A stretch of 64,000 nucleotides of DNA from Shewanella sp. UCD-KL12 (GTDB lineage Bacteria > Pseudomonadota > Gammaproteobacteria > Enterobacterales > Shewanellaceae), in NCBI RefSeq assembly GCF_001957125.1, contig NZ_MPHJ01000002.1, positions 310,001 through 374,000 of the forward strand. The letters run 5' to 3'. Below, piece after piece: positions 1-7,900 of the stretch (position 1 is its first letter; each line of letters starts with the position of its first letter). The position numbers and the translations under genes were made by a program. The notes beneath the pieces are model-generated. The model had not been told where the DNA came from. It searched no databases and worked only from the letters and a program-made list of their open reading frames with translations.

Positions 1-16
1 CCTACACGCTAAATGA

Positions 17-33
17 CAGCGTTGTCAACGCTG
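17..33. repeat. Short inverted repeat at window start
   Basis: A perfect 7-bp inverted repeat, CAGCGTT-GTC-AACGCTG, lies upstream of the histidine kinase gene. There is no T-run on either side, so it is more like an operator dyad, or a hairpin belonging to a gene outside the window, than an intrinsic terminator. Function is unknown. Confidence 0.35.
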
Positions 34-250
34 GTTGAAAATCATCCATCTCAATCTATTCAAAGTGCAATAATAGGGCGTTTTATCAGTAACTGAATTT
101 CTTACCTATGGGATGAGAGCTATGTCTGCTGTATCTAACTAAAACCTGCAAAGATATCAGGCAATTTTGAAAAGTTTCATTCTCCGTATTCTATGGCTAT
201 ATTTCATTGATGGACTAAGCAACTCTCAAGCTCTGCAAACATGGACAGCT

Positions 251-1891
251 ATGTCATTCTTTCAGAATAAACTACGGTTTCAGATCATCGTCCCGCTATC
301 GCTTATTATGCTTGTTATGTTAGTGGTACTCAGCTTTTCTATTCCTAAACTTGTTGAGAAAAATGCTGAGCAACATGCAATACACACTGCGATTAACTCG
401 TTAAAACAACTAAAAATATTACGAGCCTACTATACCAATAACGTGGTTAAGAAAGTACAAGACCATGGCGTATTAAACCCTGCGATTAAGCACAAAGGTG
501 AGCCTGATAAAATTCCACTTCCAGCGACGATGATCCATGACTTGAGCCAACTGTTTGATGAAGATAATCGTAAGCTGAATTTATATAGCGCTTACCCTTT
601 TCCTAATCGCCAACATATTGAGCTTGATGATTTTCAGCAAAAAGCTTGGTCGCAGCTTATTGATAATCCGAACCAAATTGTGAGTGAGCTCAATACCAAT
701 GATAGCCTCACGGTACTCAGAGTCGCTATCTCTGATCCAATGCAAGTTCAAGCTTGTGTTGATTGCCATAATAGCCATCCATTAACGCCTAAAGCTGACT
801 GGAAACTCGGTGATGTACGCGGCGTTTTAGAGATGAGTGTCGATATTTCATCTCAGCTGGCTTTAGCCAATACGTTAAGTTTTTGGATAATTTCATGCTT
901 ACTTATTGCTTCTATATTACTGATTGTGCTGTTTTATTTTCTAACCGGAAAGATAACCGAACAAGTCAGTAATATCTCCGAAGGCATGGTTGAGCTTGGA
1001 AAGGGTAATTATGAAACAGAGATACCGCAAAACTTTACTACCCAAGAAACCCATCAGATGTACACAGCATTTCAACTGTTCAAAACGGCATTGTTAGAGC
1101 GTCAATCTCTTGAAAAGCAACAGCAGGTGTTTGAAACTGAAAAGGTGAACTCACTAGGGCGAATGGTGGCCAGTATTGCCCATGATGTGAATACACCAAT
1201 AGGCATTAGTGTTACAGCAACCAGTTTTTTGCAAGACGAGATTGAAATCTTAGCTAATAAGCTTGCTTCAGGGGAGTTAGATGAAGAGGATTTTGAGCAC
1301 TTTTTAGATTCAAGTCGCAGTTCACTAACGATTTTAAGCCGCAACTTATCCTCCGCGTCCGAGCTCATTAGCAGCTTTAAGCAAGTGTCGGTTGATCAGA
1401 TGAGTGAGCATGCTAGGGAGGTGTTGTTATCTGAATACTTTAAAGAGGTCATTCATAGCATGTTGCCTAAAACTAAGAGGGCAAATGTGACAGTGGCGCT
1501 AGATTGTGTTGAGGATCGTAGCTGCTATATTTATCCAGGTTTCTTATCTCAAGTACTCACGAACTTAATAGCCAACTCCATTATTCACGGTTTCGCTGAA
1601 AAGCAGAGTGGTCAGATCAATATCACGGTATCGGCGCAGGAAAGTGAAATTAGCATACAGTACCGTGACGATGGTAATGGTATTAGCGAGGATATTTTAC
1701 CTAAGGTGATGGATCCCTTTTTTACCACTAAACGAGATGAAGGCGGCAGTGGACTGGGCTTAAGCATTATCCATAATATTGTCACTCAAAAACTCAAGGG
1801 TGAGATAAAGCTCAGTAGTAGTGTTGGCAAGGGGCTAACCGTTGATATCTCTTTTCCTCTATTGAATCAAACCATTCAACAAGAAGATTAA
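251..1891 (+). CDS. Periplasmic c-heme sensor histidine kinase (DUF3365 type)
   Basis: This is a membrane-bound histidine kinase. From the chosen start (546 aa) there is a membrane segment at about residues 13-35, a periplasmic sensor domain with a c-type heme motif CVDCH (C169, C172, H173), a second membrane segment at about 207-235, a HAMP-like linker, then the dimerisation box SIAHDVNTP with the phospho-acceptor His at 311. The ATPase boxes follow: N-box NLIANSIIHGF, G1 DDGNGIS and G2 GGSGLGLSI. The sensor resembles the DUF3365/Tll0287-like heme family, so redox or ligand sensing through heme is inferred. An in-frame TTG at 167 would add 28 residues; the ATG at 251 (MSFFQNKLRF) puts the first membrane helix at the normal distance from the N terminus. 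No response regulator lies beside it, so it is an orphan kinase here. Confidence 0.85.
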   Translation: MSFFQNKLRFQIIVPLSLIMLVMLVVLSFSIPKLVEKNAEQHAIHTAINSLKQLKILRAYYTNNVVKKVQDHGVLNPAIKHKGEPDKIPLPATMIHDLSQLFDEDNRKLNLYSAYPFPNRQHIELDDFQQKAWSQLIDNPNQIVSELNTNDSLTVLRVAISDPMQVQACVDCHNSHPLTPKADWKLGDVRGVLEMSVDISSQLALANTLSFWIISCLLIASILLIVLFYFLTGKITEQVSNISEGMVELGKGNYETEIPQNFTTQETHQMYTAFQLFKTALLERQSLEKQQQVFETEKVNSLGRMVASIAHDVNTPIGISVTATSFLQDEIEILANKLASGELDEEDFEHFLDSSRSSLTILSRNLSSASELISSFKQVSVDQMSEHAREVLLSEYFKEVIHSMLPKTKRANVTVALDCVEDRSCYIYPGFLSQVLTNLIANSIIHGFAEKQSGQINITVSAQESEISIQYRDDGNGISEDILPKVMDPFFTTKRDEGGSGLGLSIIHNIVTQKLKGEIKLSSSVGKGLTVDISFPLLNQTIQQED

Positions 1892-1934
1892 GTAGGGTCA
1901 TTGTTAATTTTTAATGGATTCCGGCTAAAAGCAA

Positions 1935-2055
1935 ACCGGAATGACCTTGAGGAAAGCATACCAGAATGACTGTGAGGAAAGAGTACCGGAATGACTGTGG
2001 GCGAATACTGGAATGTCGGTGAGGTGACAGTGGATGAGTACCAGCATGTCAGAGG
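1935..2055. repeat. Degenerate 25-bp tandem repeat
   Basis: The 308-bp gap after the kinase holds about five diverged head-to-tail units beginning ACCGGAATGAC. Units one and two (1935-1959, 1960-1984) are exactly 25 bp and differ at a few positions; the third is 22 bp and the fourth about 33 bp, so the array is decaying. No open frame crosses it with a credible start. Its function is unknown. Confidence 0.6.
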
Positions 2056-2098
2056 GGGCTGATCGATCTATTCGGCTGGCCATAGTTATGAGTCGATG

Positions 2099-2153
2099 TA
2101 AAAAGCCAGCTCTTTAGCGAGTATTCAAATTTGGGGGTACTCGCGAGCTGGCT
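2099..2153 (-). terminator. Terminator of the PFOR-Nfn operon
   Basis: A nested hairpin pairs AGCCAGCTC (2104-2112) with GAGCTGGCT (2145-2153), and GCGAGTA (2117-2123) with TACTCGC (2138-2144). Read on the minus strand it ends in GGCTTTTTAC, a short U-tract, about 50 bases beyond the stop codon of the flavoprotein gene. It fits an intrinsic terminator for that minus-strand operon, although the U-tract is only five bases. Confidence 0.65.
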
Positions 2154-2164
2154 AAAATCTTCTT

Positions 2165-2192
2165 AAAACTTAAAACTTAAAACTTAAAACTT
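2165..2192. repeat. Four perfect AAAACTT heptamers
   Basis: AAAACTT is repeated four times without error directly downstream of the flavoprotein stop codon. It is non-coding, so slippage here would not shift any reading frame. Confidence 0.8.
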
Positions 2193-2199
2193 CTTAGCC

Positions 2200-4962
2200 T
2201 TACTCTTCAATAAACTTATGCTTTATCTGGCTGCGTCGCTCTTGGGTTTTAAATTGATTAAAGCGTGGTAGTAGCTTGTCCCAATCGATCACATGGCTGT
2301 TGATCTCCGGGCCATCGATACAGGCATGCTTTCGTACTAGCTTGCCATTTTCCATGACGGGCACCATACAGGCGCCGCACATACCAGTGGCATCTACCAT
2401 GATGGCGTTTAAGCTGGCTACGGTGGGCACTTTATAACCTAAGGTCTGATCGCTCACTGCACGCATCATCATAGGCGGACCTATGGTGACGACCTCTGCG
2501 ATGAGCTCTGCAATCAGCTCACCCTTGCTTTCTTGGTTGTGTTTATGCTGTTTAAGCATGGTCTCGAGTGGGGCAGTGACAAAGCCCTTGATGCCGAAAC
2601 TGCCATCATTACTGGCATAGAACACCTCAAATTGATCACCGTATTTATCGCGAAGTACCTCAACCTTGTCTCCTTCATCAGTCCAGAAGCGTTGCTCTAT
2701 GCCTCTAAAGCCGGATATCAATGTGACCTTGTTACCCAGTGCTAAGTGGGCACGCATGATGGGATGTACAGCGGGTAGGCCGACTCCACCTGCGGTGAAT
2801 ACCACTCGCTCATTGCTCTTATATTGCTGCAGGTGGCTAGGTTGACCAAGTGGGCCTGCGATAGCGGTAAAACAGTCACCTTCTTGCATGAGATTGATCA
2901 GGTTGGAGCTGCTGCCTAGGCCTTGTATTACCAGATCGATAGTGCCTTTTTCTGCATCCCAATCAGCTAAAGTGAGTGGAATTAGCTCGCCCTTTTCATC
3001 GGCGAGGACTCGCACAAATTGGCCTGCCTGAGCTGAGCGGGCAATAAAGGGCGCGTTAATGGTGAACTCGACAATTTCATCGGTTAACTGACGGCGGCCG
3101 ACTATCTTAGAGGGCATTTGACCAATATCAGTGTAGTCCTTCGCCGTAGCCACCATAGATTTGATCTCTTGGGGATTAAAATCTAACCCTTTCATAATCT
3201 CTTTGGCGGCAGCCTGACCATCACCAGCGGCTTTAATCGCGGTAGAGCCCCCTCGGGTGGCATCACCACCTGAGTAGATCCCCTCAAGAGAGGTTTCTTG
3301 TGAGTTCTTCTTGACAACAAGCGTGCCCCACTTAGAGGTTTCAAGATCCGGCTCGGCATCTTTTACTATTGGGTTGGAGTCATTACCCAAGGCCATAATG
3401 GCTAAGTCGACTTTCATCAGCTCTGATTCACCAGTGCGCTGTGGGCGGCGACGGCCCGATGCATCGGGCTCTCCCAATGACATAAGGCCGAGAGTTGCAC
3501 TCGCAAGTACATGGTTTTTATCGCCATGGAACTCGCTAGGAGAGCAAAGCTCCTTAACAACTATGCCTTCCTCGAGTGCATGGTGTAACTCCTCAACTCG
3601 GGCTGGCATCTGATCTTTAGTACGGCGATAGACTATGGTGACGTTTGCGCCTAAACGGCAGGCAGTACGGGCGGCATCCATGGCGGTATTACCACCACCA
3701 ATAATCACGACCTCTTTGTCTTCGACGTCGGGAAGTGGCGTCTCGTAATCATCTTTATGCGCCTGCATCAAGTTGACGCGAGTGAGAAACTCATTTGCCG
3801 ACATGATGTTGTTTAGATGCTCACCAGGGACATTCATAAAGCGCGGCAGACCTGCACCAGTACCGACAAACACTCGAGTAAAGCCTGCACGTTTAAGGTC
3901 GGCAAATGTTGCGGTTTTACCTACGATATAGTTAGTCACAAAACGGCCGCCAAGGGCTTTAATTTTAGCGACAACATCATCGATCAGCTGATTAGGCAAA
4001 CGGAATTCAGGAATACCGTAACGCAATACTCCCCCTAAGGCATGGAAGGCTTCAAAAACGGTAACTGGATACCCAGCCTTGGCTAACAGGTAGGCGTTGA
4101 TCAAGCCTGAAGGACCTGAGCCCACGATAGCGATAGGCGGCTTAGTGGCTGCCGCCCATGGATTGACTTCACAAGGTACGGGGAGATCTGTGCCAAGCTC
4201 AGACTCGCGTTGTGGCAGGAACCACTCAAGCTGACCAATCTCAATAGGACGCTCATTGTGAGTGCACACTCCCTGGCATTGCAGCTCTTGGGGGCAGACT
4301 CGACCTGTTACATTAGGCAGTGGGTTAGCTTCACGAATGAGTTCAAATGCGGCGCGAAACTTTCCTTCACCCATAAGGTTTAGCACCTCAGGGATTAAGA
4401 TTTTAACTGGGCAACCGCCTTCGTTCTCACCTTGCTGCTCGCCTTTGTCGTTGCATACAGGCACACCTATCTCGCAGGGCCTGTCTTCACATTGCTTGTC
4501 GCGGATCACTTCAAGCCAGACAAATAGTTCAACCTCTTTGAGGCTATAACCTAGCCCCATATAGCCAAGATAGCCTTGGGTCACTAAGTCAAAGTCTCGG
4601 CGACGCTCCTCTGCTGGGCGGACATAAGGCGGAATATTATTCTTACCTGGCCAGCCTTCTGAAAGGCCTTTGAACATAGGATAGCGCTCACTTAAGTGCT
4701 CATCGATCCCCTGAATAAAGGCCCGCTTCTGTTTTAGCGGTATACGCCATAGATAGCGTTGTAGTGCGACACTAAGATCGTTTTCTTGTAATAGAAGCTC
4801 CCATAGCTTACTAGTGAACTCAGCACTGAGCTTGCCATTTTTCATCGTTTGACGAATAGCTTGCATGCTGTCGTCAATTACCATCTGTTGAAAACGCTTG
4901 GGATCTTGCTCCATTCGCTGCATCAACAAGTCGCGCTGGGGCTGAGATAAAGAAACAGTCAT
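2200..4962 (-). CDS. Fused NfnB-NfnA-like NAD(P)H:ferredoxin flavoprotein
   Basis: This 920-aa protein joins a GltD/NfnB-like half to an NfnA/PyrK-like half. After a helical N-terminal stretch (about 1-150) come cysteine-rich Fe-S segments (about 160-240, including GRVCPQELQCQGVC), an FAD dinucleotide fold (GSGPSG near 281), an NAD(P) fold (GGGNTA near 422) and the second FAD motif GGDATRGG. The C-terminal third is a ferredoxin-NADP reductase-like domain ending in a [2Fe-2S] motif with C862, C865 and C881. Asp857 sits where NfnA proteins use an aspartate in place of a fourth cysteine. In the family the two halves are separate subunits that exchange electrons between NADH, NADPH and ferredoxin. 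The gene starts 2 bp after the PFOR stop codon, and its ribosome site (TAGGAG) lies inside the end of that gene, so the two are coupled. Bifurcation is possible but not shown. Confidence 0.85.
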   Translation of the reverse strand: MTVSLSQPQRDLLMQRMEQDPKRFQQMVIDDSMQAIRQTMKNGKLSAEFTSKLWELLLQENDLSVALQRYLWRIPLKQKRAFIQGIDEHLSERYPMFKGLSEGWPGKNNIPPYVRPAEERRRDFDLVTQGYLGYMGLGYSLKEVELFVWLEVIRDKQCEDRPCEIGVPVCNDKGEQQGENEGGCPVKILIPEVLNLMGEGKFRAAFELIREANPLPNVTGRVCPQELQCQGVCTHNERPIEIGQLEWFLPQRESELGTDLPVPCEVNPWAAATKPPIAIVGSGPSGLINAYLLAKAGYPVTVFEAFHALGGVLRYGIPEFRLPNQLIDDVVAKIKALGGRFVTNYIVGKTATFADLKRAGFTRVFVGTGAGLPRFMNVPGEHLNNIMSANEFLTRVNLMQAHKDDYETPLPDVEDKEVVIIGGGNTAMDAARTACRLGANVTIVYRRTKDQMPARVEELHHALEEGIVVKELCSPSEFHGDKNHVLASATLGLMSLGEPDASGRRRPQRTGESELMKVDLAIMALGNDSNPIVKDAEPDLETSKWGTLVVKKNSQETSLEGIYSGGDATRGGSTAIKAAGDGQAAAKEIMKGLDFNPQEIKSMVATAKDYTDIGQMPSKIVGRRQLTDEIVEFTINAPFIARSAQAGQFVRVLADEKGELIPLTLADWDAEKGTIDLVIQGLGSSSNLINLMQEGDCFTAIAGPLGQPSHLQQYKSNERVVFTAGGVGLPAVHPIMRAHLALGNKVTLISGFRGIEQRFWTDEGDKVEVLRDKYGDQFEVFYASNDGSFGIKGFVTAPLETMLKQHKHNQESKGELIAELIAEVVTIGPPMMMRAVSDQTLGYKVPTVASLNAIMVDATGMCGACMVPVMENGKLVRKHACIDGPEINSHVIDWDKLLPRFNQFKTQERRSQIKHKFIEE

Positions 4963-4964
4963 AA

Positions 4965-7900
4965 TCAGACTCCTACCTTAACTGGTGCATTGAAATGGAT
5001 GATCTCCGCATCGCATTCATCAACGATGCGCTCGGCTCTGCGTATTAAATCATCAGTTAAGGTGACACTGTCTACGGCGCCAGGGATCACTTGGGCCACG
5101 ACTTTGGCTTCGCCGTTGTCAATAATCGTTGTCTTCTCGAACAGCTCGCTCACCTGCTGGTAGCAGGACTTACAATCATTACACTCAGCCTTTTCGTCTT
5201 CATTGATAACAACGATAGGCTGATTGCCTGCGGCTGGTGAACTTGAGCCACTTGTGCTGCTATCTAGCTGGGTTACCGCAATACGATTATCTGCTGCACG
5301 AGAATCTGGCGCGAATGAATTTGCTGTCATCGCAAGCTCGGCTAGGCCATTGGCCATGTTATCGATTGTTGCCTCTTTAGCTTCCATAGCTTGGTCGTAG
5401 CGTTGGCGCCACTGCTCTAGCTGCTGCTGATAGCCAAGTTCAAGTTGCTTCACATACTGACCACTGAGCTGCTGCAGCATTCTCCAGTTACGCAGACGCT
5501 CTTCACAAAGGGCAACCAATGAGTCGACTATGCCGAGTTGGATAAGCTGCTGTTTTTTGTCTGTCGCCCAGATCACGGGGGTCTTATCTGCGCGCTCTGT
5601 TTGACTCAGTTCAAGATAGTCGGCTATCTCAACCACATCATCGTTTGCGCTGATGGTTCTGAACTGCTTTTTGAAGCGTCCCTCAAATAGCGCGAAGTCG
5701 GCAGGAGTAAATGGCACCTGCTTAAGCTGTGTCATGCCATCGCTATCAACATAAGTAATGGTTTGGGTTGCCCAATCTTGTGTGACCTCTGGGTTTCCGT
5801 CCAGTGAGAAGCGCTCCGCTAAGGTTTCGCCCTTACGTGGATCGTGCACAAATACCGGGTTCATCCGACTCTCAACCGCTAAGCGTGAATGGCGGGTACT
5901 GGCATCATCGGCGATACCGTGCTCACCCATACAGGGGGTGTATACATCAAGCAGTGCTGGAGCATCTTGGTAGTTTACATACTCCATTAGGCTAGACATA
6001 AAGTGACCCTGAAGGGCTGTTGATGTCTGAATAACCAGTACCTTAGGGTGGAAGCTGGCAATGATACCTAGCTCTTTACGCACCTCTTGCTTACCGCTAT
6101 GGGCCTTACCAACACGGCTAAGATCTGAGTCCTGTCCGGTGAAGCTTGAGGTCGACGCTTGGCCACCTGTGTTTGAGTAGCTACCAGTGTTAAGCACCAG
6201 CACCTTAACAGGAGTCGATGTGGTCAATAAGCGGGAAAGGGCGCCGAAACCGATATCATAGGTTGCTCCATCACCACCTACGCTAAAGACGGTAGGAAGT
6301 AGCGCAAGCTCGCTGTCGCTAAGGCCTGTCCACTCAAGGTATTTAAGTTGCTCATCGTGTACCTGTGGATCGTATTGGTCGTTAATATCTAGCTTGGCAC
6401 TGCGCACCGCTTTGATCTGTGCAAGTTGATTAACCACTTCACCTTCAAACAAGCCTTTAGCAATCGCTGGCGTGTCTTGGAACAAGCTATTGATCCAAGG
6501 GTCTTGATAAGGATTCGATGGGAAGGTTGATGCATAAACACTACTACAACCTGTGGCGTTGGCGATGAGAGCGTCCGATGGACCATTGCCTGTAGGGCCT
6601 TGCTCAAATAGGTAAAGGCGCTTATCGAGTAGCTTAATGGTTTGCTCGATACGCTCAAGACGATGTGGGTCGCGGCTATCGACAGTCTTCTCAGCAAGCA
6701 GTGTCTCTTGCTTAGCTTCTAGCTGCTCAATAAACTGCTCTAGTTGCTCGATATGTGCCTTATAGCGCTGCTGCTGTAGGGCGCGGTTAATCGACGTGAC
6801 GAGACGAAGCGCGGTGACCTCACCACAACCACGACAAGCCCCATGACCTGAGCTCATGGCGTAGTAGTTATTTCTATCTAGCAGTAACCGTTTAGCTTCA
6901 CCGGCAGATTGAGTGGCTTGCTCTAGGAAACGGATTGGGGTGTTGGGTAACTCGGCTAAGGTATCGAAATGCTGCTGGACCTGATTACTAAGCTCTGTTG
7001 TTTGGCGGGCCTTTGATAGGGACTTAGGTCCACAAACATCGACGCACTCCATACAGCCTGTACATTTACTTGGGTCGACGGCTAGGCTAAATAGACCACC
7101 TGTACCGGGAACATCGTTTTCCATTGCATCGAAAAATGGCTTAGTAAAGCTCATCGGTATGGTTTCGAGTACCACACATAAACCTGCAATATGTTTCACC
7201 GCAGGCCCAGTGAAAGACATCTTGTCGACAACGGTTGCGACAATTTGCGGTAGTGTTGGTGATTCACCTTTCGCTAGATTGCGGTAATGGTGACGAATAC
7301 CATCACAAATTGGCTGGATTTGAGATTTGGCCTGCACTAACTGAGCCGGTGGAATTTCAAGCTTGTTAAGGGCGTAAGTAAGTAGATCGTGTAGCTCATA
7401 TACACCATTGGGGATCGCGCCATCAGGGCAGGCGATAGTACATTCCATACAGCCTGTACATGAGTCTGGATCAAACTTAGGTACGTTAAGACGGAATAGA
7501 CCTTTATCTTTAGTAATCGCACTCGATGGCGGGATAAACATGCCTGAACCTGGAATGACGGGCGCATCGCCGATTGTACCGTCGATATATTTCTCACCTG
7601 CGATATTGTTGAAGTAGCTTTGATCAAATAGGCCACAACTCGCCTGATTCTGCTCTTGCTTCTTAGCACATGAGCTTACAGCTGGCTCTGGAATATCATC
7701 ACTAAAATCGGCATAGTTAACCGCCTGAGTTGCCTCAATACCGTCACTAATTACCGCCATATTACCGGCAACAATTTTCTCGCCCTTGGCGCCAAATTTC
7801 TTGTTGATCTGTTTCTCTATTCGCTCAAGCATCTGCTTAGGATCGGTATCACCTGTCACCTGATCGGCATGGCCTGATAACGCGCCAATAAAGGCGATAC

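Noticed and set aside
48..166. Possible very short leader peptide before the histidine kinase
   Set aside because: An ATG with a few codons near 122 ends at once in TAA; no ribosome site or attenuator structure supports it.
6389..6697. Long frames inside the PFOR gene on both strands (for example 102 codons here, 110 codons at 7337)
   Set aside because: They are shadows of a gene with clear domain content throughout; none has a ribosome site or recognisable product.
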